From SAR92 clade bacterium H231 (GTDB lineage: Bacteria; Pseudomonadota; Gammaproteobacteria; Pseudomonadales; Porticoccaceae): DNA of 64,000 bases. Under the pieces are notes generated by a model, which had not been told where the DNA came from, did not search any database, and saw only the letters and a program-made list of their open reading frames with translations. Positions 56,761-64,000 of the stretch are shown here, in pieces. Position numbers and translations under genes: made by a program. The DNA is taken from positions 868,001 through 932,000 of the forward strand of contig JAOALC010000001.1 in assembly GCA_025153775.1 (NCBI GenBank). Reading direction: 5' to 3'. Position 1 is the stretch's first letter, and each line of letters opens with the position of its first letter.

Positions 56761-57918
56761 TTAAAAAGCTTGCTGATAAATGGTCAGCGCATCGTCCAGG
56801 CTGACCTCACGGGGGTTATTGATCAGCAGCCGCTGTTGCAACATGGCCTCTTCAGCCAACATGGGTAAATCTGTTTTAGCTATATTCATCTGCTCTAGTC
56901 TGGTCTGCAAGCCTAGCTTCTCAGCCAGGGCTAAAAAGTAATCAGCCAGTATTTCTGCAGCGGCCACTGGATCCTGGGGCAGCTCTTGATCAGGCAGTAT
57001 AATCGCCGCCAGCTCAGCATAGAGATCCCCTGCCCAGGGTGCGTTAAAGCGCAACACATGGGGCAGCACCAGCGAGTTACTCAGGCCGTGGGGAATATGG
57101 TAATTGCCACCCAGGGGATAGGCCAGCGCATGCACAGCGGCAACCGGAGCATTGGCAAAAGCCTGACCGGCCAGCATGGCCCCCAGCAACATGGCGCTGC
57201 GCGCTTCCAGGTTATCTCCCTGCAGAGTGGCAGTCTCAATATTTGCCGCCATTAGTCGCAGAGCCTCGCGGGCAAGCATATCTGACACCGGGTTCTTTAG
57301 GCGTTTACTGGTAAAGGCCTCTATGGCATGCACCATGGCATCAATGCCGGTAGCCGCTGTAACCGCCGGGGGCAGACCAGTGGTCAGGCTGGCATCGAGA
57401 ATAATTTTATCCGCCAGCAGGCTGCGGCTCACCACACCAGCTTTGGTGGTTTCGCCAGTGGTAATAATAGATACCATAGTAGCCTCAGAGCCTGTACCTG
57501 CAGTGGTAGGCACCTGAATCAATGGCAGGCGACCGCCGGTAATCTGATCGACGCCATAGATATCGCCCAGTGCCTGCTCGCCCTTAATCAACACTGCCAA
57601 CAGCTTGGCAACATCCATAGAACTACCACCACCAAAACCAATTACCCCATCGCAGGCAAATTGCTGGGCACTGGTTACCGCATCCATCACCACTGACTCT
57701 GGGGGGTCTGCCACCACATCAGAGTAAATATGGTAATCAATAGCATGGGCTTTAAGACTGTCTGCGGCTGCATCTAACAAACCGAACTGGATAATCCCAG
57801 GATCGGTGACCAACAGTGCACGGCCAATGCCCAGGCCAGCTGCCAATTCACCCAACTGCTCGGAAGTGCCGGGGCCAGAGAGCACATCGGAGACAGTGCT
57901 AAATAGAAAATTGTTCAT
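56761..57918 (-). CDS. Iron-containing alcohol dehydrogenase
   Basis: A 385-residue group III alcohol dehydrogenase. It has the NAD-binding GFGGGSSMDVAKL (about 95), the metal-site region TGIDAMVHAIEAFTSK with a conserved His, and the second site YHIPHGLSNSLVLPHVL, with the C-terminal histidine not clearly placed. These enzymes oxidise primary alcohols or hydroxy acids, or reduce aldehydes. It begins 21 bases after the TetR gene on the same strand, so the regulator probably controls it. Confidence 0.9.
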   Translation of the reverse strand: MNNFLFSTVSDVLSGPGTSEQLGELAAGLGIGRALLVTDPGIIQFGLLDAAADSLKAHAIDYHIYSDVVADPPESVVMDAVTSAQQFACDGVIGFGGGSSMDVAKLLAVLIKGEQALGDIYGVDQITGGRLPLIQVPTTAGTGSEATMVSIITTGETTKAGVVSRSLLADKIILDASLTTGLPPAVTAATGIDAMVHAIEAFTSKRLKNPVSDMLAREALRLMAANIETATLQGDNLEARSAMLLGAMLAGQAFANAPVAAVHALAYPLGGNYHIPHGLSNSLVLPHVLRFNAPWAGDLYAELAAIILPDQELPQDPVAAAEILADYFLALAEKLGLQTRLEQMNIAKTDLPMLAEEAMLQQRLLINNPREVSLDDALTIYQQAF

Positions 57919-57939
57919 AGGTTGCTCTTAGTATTATTG

Positions 57940-59217
57940 TTAAGCTGAGCGCCTTGCGAGGCCGTTAATAAACAGATTAAAGTAAGCCGCGGAGACCTCA
58001 GGGGCTCGAATATCTGCTATCCAATTGGCCAGCTCGGGGCTGGCTTCAACTGCGCCCGACAGCACATTCTGCGCAATATCCACATCCATAGGCCGCAATG
58101 TGCCATCGGCAAACCCCTGATCTATATAGGTACCGAGAATTTTGCTGTTATTTTTATTGGCTTTTAAAACAGCTTTTCGGTGCTGCTCGTCCAGCGAGGG
58201 CAGTGCACGGTAGCGAATCAAAGGCCCCTGCTCGCTAAACTGAATATTAAACAGATAGCGCAGCGACAGTTCGATTTTTTTAAGGCCATTGGCCTGGCTG
58301 GCACCAGCTTTGTTTAACAGCCTGCTCTCAACATCCAAGGAGCGGTTAAAACACTGGTATAGCAGCTCTTCTTTGTTTTTTATATGGTAGTAAAAGGCGC
58401 CTTTGGTTACATCTAGCGAATTGGCAATCTCATCCAGCGAAGTCCCTTTATAGCCCTTCTGGTTAAAGTAAATTGCGCCCACACGATAAAAGGCCTCGCG
58501 CTTAATATGACTTTGGTATTCCCGGTCAAAGCTATCCAGCTGCAAACCGCTTAGCTGGGGAAACTGAATATCATCAAACTGATGTTTGTGAGCAGACAGG
58601 CCATTGACCAGAATATCCAGTACGCCCTCAATCACTGGCTCCGGGTTGGCCCCGTGGGAGCGGTTGAGCCATACAGGAAACCACTGCAGAATAGAAAAAA
58701 TTCCAGTAACAATAACTGCTGGGTCCAGGTCTTCAATCAGCCCCTCATCTATACCCTGCTCTACCATCTGCTGGCAGTCGGCAAAAATATTGCTCCAGCG
58801 CTGCATTATATCCTCAGCATGCTCTGCATCTAGGGCCGAGATCTCGGACAGCAGCGCGTAATGGGGCCCAACACCCTGCAATGTGTCTATGTACTGATAA
58901 AAGTGCCTCTTCACCAGCGAGATAATTTTCTCTATGCCATTGCCCTGCAGCTGATTGGCCGCCTGCACATGGTCCAGCCACATAGCACAGCTGGAGACAT
59001 AGCACTGATAGATAAGGTCTTCTTTAGTTTTGACGTAATAGTAGACGCAGGTTTTGGTGAGCTGCATGCTGCCGGCAATATCTGCCAGAGTGGTAGCCCT
59101 CGAGCCCTGCCAGTTAAACAGCTGCGCCGCCTCAGACAAAATAGCCTGAAACTTAAGTTGGTGCTGACGACCCTTGCTAAAAGGCGATACCAGCTGGCTG
59201 TTAATCACTGAATTCAT
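57940..59217 (-). CDS. Tandem TetR/AcrR regulator (two TetR units in one chain)
   Basis: A 425-residue protein, about twice the usual TetR length. Two complete TetR DNA-binding domains are present: residues 22-66 (TTLADIAGSMQLTKTCVYYY) and 238-284 (TSLDEIANSLDVTKGAFYYH). Each is followed by its own helical ligand-binding region. The chain should thus be a covalent pseudo-dimer. It heads a minus-strand run of alcohol dehydrogenase, thioesterase and SDR genes and probably regulates it in response to an acyl-CoA or related ligand; this is inference. A ten-base palindrome lies about 50 bases upstream of its start. Confidence 0.88.
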   Translation of the reverse strand: MNSVINSQLVSPFSKGRQHQLKFQAILSEAAQLFNWQGSRATTLADIAGSMQLTKTCVYYYVKTKEDLIYQCYVSSCAMWLDHVQAANQLQGNGIEKIISLVKRHFYQYIDTLQGVGPHYALLSEISALDAEHAEDIMQRWSNIFADCQQMVEQGIDEGLIEDLDPAVIVTGIFSILQWFPVWLNRSHGANPEPVIEGVLDILVNGLSAHKHQFDDIQFPQLSGLQLDSFDREYQSHIKREAFYRVGAIYFNQKGYKGTSLDEIANSLDVTKGAFYYHIKNKEELLYQCFNRSLDVESRLLNKAGASQANGLKKIELSLRYLFNIQFSEQGPLIRYRALPSLDEQHRKAVLKANKNNSKILGTYIDQGFADGTLRPMDVDIAQNVLSGAVEASPELANWIADIRAPEVSAAYFNLFINGLARRSA

Positions 59218-59265
59218 TGGCTCTAAGTACTGGGGTCAATAGTTATACTTTGCAGAAGAATAACA

Positions 59266-59275
59266 TACTCGAGTA
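59266..59275. promoter_or_regulatory. Ten-base palindrome upstream of the tandem TetR gene
   Basis: TACTCGAGTA is a perfect palindrome centred about 53 bases upstream of the TetR start codon, in the 90-base gap after the TauE/SafE gene. Its position fits an autoregulatory operator. It is short and no second copy was found in the divergent tesB region. Confidence 0.4.
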
Positions 59276-59307
59276 CTAGTCCAAGGGGCAAATGGCCCTA
59301 ATTACCG

Positions 59308-60063
59308 CTAAATCAGGGCTGTATAAACCATTTTAAGAGAGGCAATTGCCAGCACCAGAGCCAGCAGTTTTTGCAGTGTCATGGAGGAGGCGCGATGAGA
59401 CGCGAGCTCGGCGCCAGCCAGGCAGCCTATAAAAGCCGCCAGCAGCAACCAGCCAGTGCCCAGAGGCCAGGCCTGATCGCTAACCAGATAACCTGCCAGA
59501 CCACCGATAGAATTTAGCAAAATAAAACCAGCAGCCACCGCGGTACTCTGGCGCATAGAGCACCAGCCAAAAATCAGCAGAATTGGGCTTAGAAACACCC
59601 CGCCACCAATACCAGTTAGACCAGAGGCAAAACCCAGCACAGCACCCAGCAGCAATGCTACGCCAAGCTGGGGCTGCTCAATCACCGCAGCTTCTCGATT
59701 AACCATCAGCATGCGCAGCGCCGCAAAAAGCAGTAACCCGCCCACTAGCAGCCGATAGACAGTTGCATCAACACTGATCATGCCACCGATAAATGCCATG
59801 GGAGCAGAGCCCAGCACCAGCGGCCAGAATAATTTATGGGGCAGTAATTGGTAAGGTTTAAAGCGGTAGAGCAACCAGCAAGTCACCACAATATTCATAA
59901 GCAGCGCCGCCGGGCGCATGGTTTCCGGGGCTAGCCCCCAGAGCGCCATGGCCGCCAGATAGCCAGAGGCACCGCCATGACCCACAGAGGAATAAAGAAT
60001 GGCCATCACCAAAATGGCGGCCAGCAACCAGTAATCGTAGGCCAGTAGCAAAAAGTCAGCCAC
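59308..60063 (-). CDS. TauE/SafE family permease
   Basis: A 251-residue membrane protein with about eight helices of the TauE/SafE (sulfite exporter) family. Two repeats show the pattern SSVGHGGASGYLAAMAL near the N terminus and GLTGIGGGVFLSPILL in the middle. Members export sulfite, sulfoacetate or related anions. It starts with GTG 60063, five bases after moaA, so it is part of the molybdenum-cofactor transcript. The link may reflect a molybdenum-dependent sulfite oxidase elsewhere; that is speculation. Confidence 0.88.
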   Translation of the reverse strand: MADFLLLAYDYWLLAAILVMAILYSSVGHGGASGYLAAMALWGLAPETMRPAALLMNIVVTCWLLYRFKPYQLLPHKLFWPLVLGSAPMAFIGGMISVDATVYRLLVGGLLLFAALRMLMVNREAAVIEQPQLGVALLLGAVLGFASGLTGIGGGVFLSPILLIFGWCSMRQSTAVAAGFILLNSIGGLAGYLVSDQAWPLGTGWLLLAAFIGCLAGAELASHRASSMTLQKLLALVLAIASLKMVYTALI

Positions 60064-60068
60064 CTAGT

Positions 60069-61076
60069 CTAGCCACCGGTCATATTCATAAAGCGCACAA
60101 TATCCACCTGCTGCGGATCAAAATAATGGCGCTCGGGCTTATTGCCCATGGCCTTAATAATGCTGCTTTTAAGCCGCTCGGCATCACCTGGGTAGGCGCG
60201 CAGTATCTCGCGCAGGTCCAGGCTGTGCTCATTGCCCAGACAGAGCAGCAGGCGCCCCTCGGCGGTAAGGCGCACCCGGTTGCAGCTGCTGCAAAAGTTG
60301 TTGGACATAGGCGAGATAAAGCCTATTTTAGACTGGCTGCCGGCCACGGCGGCATAGCGGGATGGTCCGCCGGTAGTCTCTGCACTATCCAGCAAGTTAA
60401 ATTCCTGATCCAGCTGCTGGCGAATCTGCGCACTGGTAATCTGGGTGTTGCTGCGCTTGTGGGAGGAAATCTCCCCCAGCGGCATCTCCTCGATAAAGGA
60501 GATATCCATACTGTTATCCACCGCAAAGCGCGCCAGATCTAAAACCTCATCATCGTTAAAGCCGGCCAGAATCACCGCGTTGAGCTTAACGCGCTTAAAG
60601 CCCACAGCAGCAGCGGCTTTAATACCAGCAAGCACCTCATGCAGATTGCCCACCCGAGTCAACTCTTTAAACCGCTCAGGTTTGAGGCTATCTATACTAA
60701 TGTTAATACGCGACAGGCCGGCGTCTTTTAATGGCTGGGCCATGGTTGGCAGCATAACGCCATTGCTGGTCATGGTTAGCTCATCCAGCCCTGGCAGACT
60801 GGCCAGCGAACCCACCAGCTTGAGAATATCGCGGCGAATCAGGGGCTCACCGCCTGTCAGGCGAATTTTGCGCACACCCAGGTCAACAAAGGCTGCCGCC
60901 GTATCGCGAAGTTCTTCAAGAGATAGAATCTGTTGTCTGGGCAGAAACCTCATATCCTCTGCCATGCAGTAGGTGCAGCGCAGGTTGCAGCGGTCTGTTA
61001 CCGACAGGCGCAAATAGTTAACCTCGCGGCCAAACGAGTCGGTAAGTTGTGCAGCTGTAGACTGATAGGGCGTCAA
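60069..61076 (-). CDS. moaA: GTP 3',8-cyclase MoaA
   Basis: MoaA is the radical-SAM enzyme that starts molybdopterin synthesis by cyclising GTP. The 335-residue product has the SAM-cluster motif DRCNLRCTYCMAED (Cys30, Cys34, Cys37), the C-terminal cluster motif NFCSSCNRVRLTAEG with the third cysteine in LLCLGN, and ends in the conserved GG dipeptide (MNMTGG). It lies 18 bases after moeA and 5 bases before the TauE/SafE gene. moaC, moaD and moaE are not in the window. Confidence 0.96.
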   Translation of the reverse strand: MTPYQSTAAQLTDSFGREVNYLRLSVTDRCNLRCTYCMAEDMRFLPRQQILSLEELRDTAAAFVDLGVRKIRLTGGEPLIRRDILKLVGSLASLPGLDELTMTSNGVMLPTMAQPLKDAGLSRINISIDSLKPERFKELTRVGNLHEVLAGIKAAAAVGFKRVKLNAVILAGFNDDEVLDLARFAVDNSMDISFIEEMPLGEISSHKRSNTQITSAQIRQQLDQEFNLLDSAETTGGPSRYAAVAGSQSKIGFISPMSNNFCSSCNRVRLTAEGRLLLCLGNEHSLDLREILRAYPGDAERLKSSIIKAMGNKPERHYFDPQQVDIVRFMNMTGG

Positions 61077-61094
61077 ATCAACCTCAATAGGGAA

Positions 61095-62291
61095 TTACAG
61101 GGCGTAGGGTAGCACATCAACCAGATCGCCCTCCTGTATAGATTCACCGCTCTTTTGCACCACAAAGACATCGCCCCAACAGGCCGACGACAGTACACCG
61201 CTGCTTTGATTGGGGTATATTTCCACAGCCTGTTGGCTCAGACGCCCACGCAGATATACCTGGCGCTTCTCAGCTTCTCTGGCAAACCGAGCTGGCGCCT
61301 TCAACTGGGGCACCGCCACAGAATGACAACCCTGACAGGCCATTAAAAAGGGCCGCGCCAAAATCATAAAGGTGGTAAATACCGAGGCGGGGTTGCCGGG
61401 CAAACCAATAAATGGCGTGTTTTCCACATGACCAAAAGCCAGGGGTTTGCCTGGTTTAATAGCCACCTTCCAAAACTCCAGGGCACCGACTTTTTCAACG
61501 GCGGCTTTCACATAGTCCTCTTCGCCCACAGAGACACCACCGGCACTGATAACCACATCACCGCGCATAGCCGCATTTTTAAGTACATGCTGGGTGGCTG
61601 CCAAGCGGTCTGGCACCACGCCCAAATCTACTGGCACCATACCCAGAGATTCAATTAAACCTATTAATGTGGCTCGATTGGAGTTATAAATTTGCCCCGG
61701 CTGCAGCGGCATACCAGGCTCTACCAGTTCATCACCGGTTGAAAATATAGCCACCTTCAGGGGTTTAAACACCTCAACCCTGGGAATACCCACTGAGGAT
61801 AACAGACCCAACTCCTGGGCCCGCAGCCTGGTGCCTGCCTTAACAATAATGGACCCGCCATTAATATCCTGCCCCTGCAGGCGAATATTGGCGCCAGCCA
61901 GTGCTTTTTTATCTAACTTAACCCAGTCATCGGCCTCAATGCAGTTTTCCTGCATGGCCACTGTATCTGCCCCGGCCGGTATCTCGCCGCCGGTAAAGAT
62001 GCGGGCCGCCGTACCCGGCCGCAGTGGTGCAGGCGCAGTGCCCGCTGGGATACGCTGGCTAATCAATAGGCTGTGTTTATTGGCAGCGGCATCTGCTGCG
62101 CAGAATGCATAGCCATCCATAGCACTATTGGCCGCGGGCGGCACATCAATCTCAGAAGCTATATCCGCAGCTGGCACACGGCCCAGGGCCTCCGCGACAG
62201 GCACAGACTCAAGCCCGGCGCGACGCCGGTCGTCTACCAGGGGCTGAGCCTTAGCTATTAATTTTTTTACCGCACTAGAGACTGTTAACAT
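61095..62291 (-). CDS. moeA: Molybdopterin molybdenumtransferase MoeA
   Basis: MoeA inserts molybdate into adenylylated molybdopterin. The 398-residue product has the expected domain order: [20 protein letters not shown] with the substrate-binding segment [17 protein letters not shown], the MogA-like domain [10 protein letters not shown] with [12 protein letters not shown], and PGKPLAFG followed by [10 protein letters not shown]. The start overlaps the moaB stop by one base (TAATG), so translation is coupled. Confidence 0.95.
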   Translation of the reverse strand: MLTVSSAVKKLIAKAQPLVDDRRRAGLESVPVAEALGRVPAADIASEIDVPPAANSAMDGYAFCAADAAANKHSLLISQRIPAGTAPAPLRPGTAARIFTGGEIPAGADTVAMQENCIEADDWVKLDKKALAGANIRLQGQDINGGSIIVKAGTRLRAQELGLLSSVGIPRVEVFKPLKVAIFSTGDELVEPGMPLQPGQIYNSNRATLIGLIESLGMVPVDLGVVPDRLAATQHVLKNAAMRGDVVISAGGVSVGEEDYVKAAVEKVGALEFWKVAIKPGKPLAFGHVENTPFIGLPGNPASVFTTFMILARPFLMACQGCHSVAVPQLKAPARFAREAEKRQVYLRGRLSQQAVEIYPNQSSGVLSSACWGDVFVVQKSGESIQEGDLVDVLPYAL

Positions 62292-62815
62292 TATTGAGAC
62301 TTTCTGCGCACATGCTGCACAAAGTTACAGGGCTGGAAAGTACTGTCCAACTGCTGCCGAACAATGCCATTCCAAGCGGTTTTGCAGGCGCCCGTGGAAC
62401 CGGGCACACAGAAAATTGCGGTGTTATTAGACAGCCCCGCCAGACAGCGCGACTGCACAGTAGAAGTACCTATCTCATCGTAGGAGAGCTGCCGAAATAG
62501 CTCACCAAAGCCCTCGATATGTTTATCAAACAGCGGAGACAGCGCCTCTGGGGTGCTGTCGCGGCCGGTAAAGCCAGTGCCGCCAGTGGTGAGAATCACC
62601 TCCACCTCCGGGTCTGCAATCCAGGCCGAGACAATGGCGCGCATCTGGTACACATCATCAATCACCAACTTGCGATCGGCCAGATGGTGGCCCTCTTCCT
62701 CCAGCGCCTGCTGTAGATAGGCGCCGCTGGTATCTGTATCCAGACTGCGGGTATCGGATACGGTCAAAACCGCTATTTTGACAAACCGTCTTGGGGCTGT
62801 TGCATCATGAGCCAC
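62291..62815 (-). CDS. moaB: Molybdenum cofactor biosynthesis protein MoaB (molybdopterin adenylyltransferase-like)
   Basis: A 174-residue MogA/MoaB-fold protein with the core motif [20 protein letters not shown] and [16 protein letters not shown] near the N terminus. The length and the [19 protein letters not shown] segment resemble MoaB. In organisms without MogA, MoaB performs the adenylylation of molybdopterin before MoeA. It starts with GTG 62815, with AGGAG nine bases upstream. Its neighbours moeB and moeA agree with this role. Confidence 0.93.
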   Translation of the reverse strand: MAHDATAPRRFVKIAVLTVSDTRSLDTDTSGAYLQQALEEEGHHLADRKLVIDDVYQMRAIVSAWIADPEVEVILTTGGTGFTGRDSTPEALSPLFDKHIEGFGELFRQLSYDEIGTSTVQSRCLAGLSNNTAIFCVPGSTGACKTAWNGIVRQQLDSTFQPCNFVQHVRRKSQ

Positions 62816-62850
62816 TGATTACTACTCCTAGTTTTGGTGTTTTTGGTGGG

Positions 62851-63591
62851 TTAAGATCCACAGACCGCGCATTCTTTATCCGCCTGGGCCTTAAGCGCCA
62901 GCCATTGCCCAGCCTTGCCATCATAACGCTGAACCTGTCCATGTTGCTGGAAAAAACCCAACAATATTCTAATCACTGTGGTTGCCTGCAAGCTACCCAT
63001 AGCACCCAATACAGGCCCAACCACGCCAGAGTTGCCGCAATTCATTATCGGCTCTGCAGAGTCTTTATTAATAATACAGTTTAGGCACAGACTGCTGTTA
63101 TGGGCAAAATCAAAGGCCATTATCTGCCCCTCCCAGCCCAGGGCCGAGGCGCTGACAAAGGGAAGTTTGCGCTGGTAACAATGGGCATTTAACTGCTGCC
63201 GCGCCGCTAGATTATCGGTGCAATCCACCACCAAACTATAGTCCACTGCCAGTATCTGCTCAGTCACTTTTTCAGCATAGGCGCTTATTTGCACCTCGGG
63301 ATTTAACTCAGCCAGCCGCTGCGCCGCGCATTCAACCTTGGGCTTACCACAGTCATCGCTGGTATAGAGCACCTGCCGCTGCAGATTACTCTGGTCGACG
63401 GTATCTCCATCACAGATCGATAGCCGGCCAATACCAGCCGCCGCCAGATAGAGACTCACCGGACAGCCTAGGCCACCCATGCCCACTATTAATACATGGG
63501 CATTGAGCAACTTTTCCTGCCCGGCCTCGCCAATATCATCCATCAGTAAGTGCCGGCTATAGCGCATAAACTGCTGGTCATTTAAGGACAT
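62851..63591 (-). CDS. moeB: Molybdopterin-synthase adenylyltransferase MoeB (HesA/MoeB/ThiF family)
   Basis: An E1-like enzyme of 246 residues that adenylates the C-terminal glycine of MoaD. It has the ATP-binding motif VLIVGMGGLGCPVSLYLAAA, the DGDTVDQSNLQRQ segment, and two CxxC zinc pairs (SLCLNC and the C-terminal ECAVCGS). A role in thiazole synthesis (ThiF) is possible by family, but the surrounding genes favour MoeB. It overlaps the end of mobA by ten bases. Confidence 0.9.
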   Translation of the reverse strand: MSLNDQQFMRYSRHLLMDDIGEAGQEKLLNAHVLIVGMGGLGCPVSLYLAAAGIGRLSICDGDTVDQSNLQRQVLYTSDDCGKPKVECAAQRLAELNPEVQISAYAEKVTEQILAVDYSLVVDCTDNLAARQQLNAHCYQRKLPFVSASALGWEGQIMAFDFAHNSSLCLNCIINKDSAEPIMNCGNSGVVGPVLGAMGSLQATTVIRILLGFFQQHGQVQRYDGKAGQWLALKAQADKECAVCGS

Positions 63592-64000
63592 AGCAATTTC
63601 TCAGCCAGAGCCAAATCCTCTGGGCTATTAATATTAAAAAATGGACTGGGGTCCTGCTCGGGCCAATCCAGATACACGGCATTTAAGCTCTGCAACAATG
63701 GTTTAAAGCCACCGTTCTTTTCCACCAACAGTGCCTGCTCAATATCAGGCAGTGCCCGCTTATGCCACAGAGAAAAAGTTGGCTGGGCAAAACCCTGGTA
63801 GCGCACACAGGCAATATCTGCATCCGCCTGTACAATCTGCTGATACAGCTCGGCAACCAGATTATCTGGCAAAAAAGGCCCGTCACAGGGCACCATCATT
63901 AAATAGTCCGCTCTGGATAGCTGCTCGCTAAGCAAGGCGGTATAGAGCCCCATTAGCGGCCCCTGAAAACCCTCAATCCGATCAGCCAGCGCCTGCTCAC
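63582..64000 (-). CDS. mobA: Molybdenum cofactor guanylyltransferase MobA, C-terminal part (5' truncated by window)
   Basis: MobA joins GMP to molybdopterin to form the guanine dinucleotide cofactor. The frame stays open to the window end: codons beyond the internal ATG at 63953 read FQGPL, matching the conserved FxGPLxGL of MobA, so that ATG is not the start. Visible motifs are MMVPCDGPFLPDNLV (metal/phosphate binding) and the closing FFNINSPEDLALAE. The N-terminal nucleotide-binding motif lies outside. It overlaps moeB and appears to be upstream in the operon. Confidence 0.9.
   Translation of the reverse strand, partial: EQALADRIEGFQGPLMGLYTALLSEQLSRADYLMMVPCDGPFLPDNLVAELYQQIVQADADIACVRYQGFAQPTFSLWHKRALPDIEQALLVEKNGGFKPLLQSLNAVYLDWPEQDPSPFFNINSPEDLALAEKLLCP

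Overview
This 64 kb window comes from a bacterial chromosome with roughly balanced base composition, and it is packed with housekeeping genes. The gene set is gammaproteobacterial: lpxH, bamC, lpxL, trmA, rsmJ, sohB, nhaB, nudC, tusE, aceE/aceF of the single-chain E1 type, and rmuC. Several features point to a marine, oligotrophic Cellvibrionales/SAR92-like or related lineage: FabV as enoyl reductase, an AddAB-like nuclease pair in place of RecBCD, a one-subunit nitrite/sulfite reductase with a DUF934 partner, NhaB, and an exosortase-type surface protein. The lineage assignment is inference. I see no tRNA, rRNA, CRISPR array, insertion sequence or prophage.

Layout. 1-3033 (+): the 3' end of lpxH, a YccA-like membrane protein with a terminator, then a tightly overlapping tusE-phhB-trmA operon. 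3045-4840 (-): a DUF2489 protein and rmuC. 4931-12223 (+): an AddB-like/AddA-like nuclease-helicase pair and DAHP synthase. 12253-12870: a divergent XRE regulator and a small unknown protein separated by two similar dyad elements. 12978-18605 (+): a membrane J-domain protein, an Atm1-type ABC exporter, a VPLPA/PEP-CTERM-like surface protein, dapE and a DMT exporter. 18629-25412 (mostly -): rsmJ, an LRR lipoprotein (+), then an MBL hydrolase-bamC-dapA-lpxL-fabV block. The convergent gap 19965-20340 holds a cluster of DnaA-box-like sites. 25646-31630: a FemAB/GNAT-like protein (+), glyoxalase, aceF and aceE (-). 31913-38989: a pitrilysin-like lipoprotein, an AI-2E family permease, BepA (+), nadA and an unlisted 38-residue membrane protein. 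39261-43743 (+): nitrite/sulfite reductase, DUF934, a CPA2 antiporter, and an HD-GYP protein with a substituted metal ligand. 43787-47477: sohB and nudC (-), nhaB (+).

47638-59217 is an acyl-CoA catabolic region. A five-gene minus-strand operon encodes three acyl-CoA dehydrogenases, an SDR and a quinone oxidoreductase. It is divergent from tesB. A second minus-strand run encodes a tandem-domain TetR regulator, an iron alcohol dehydrogenase, a hotdog thioesterase, an SDR and a lytic transglycosylase. The dehydrogenases look specialised: one keeps the catalytic Glu, its neighbour lacks it, and the third is of the ACAD10/11 type. There is no thiolase, enoyl-CoA hydratase or acyl-CoA ligase here, so the pathway must be completed elsewhere and its substrate is not evident.

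59308-64000 (-): molybdenum cofactor genes mobA (cut by the window edge), moeB, moaB, moeA and moaA, closely followed by a TauE/SafE permease.

No clear-cut new system stands out. The observations most worth following up are the XRE/small-protein module with paired operators, the DnaA-box cluster between convergent gene ends, the tandem TetR with the split acyl-CoA dehydrogenase operon, the orphan VPLPA-CTERM protein and the 38-residue membrane protein.
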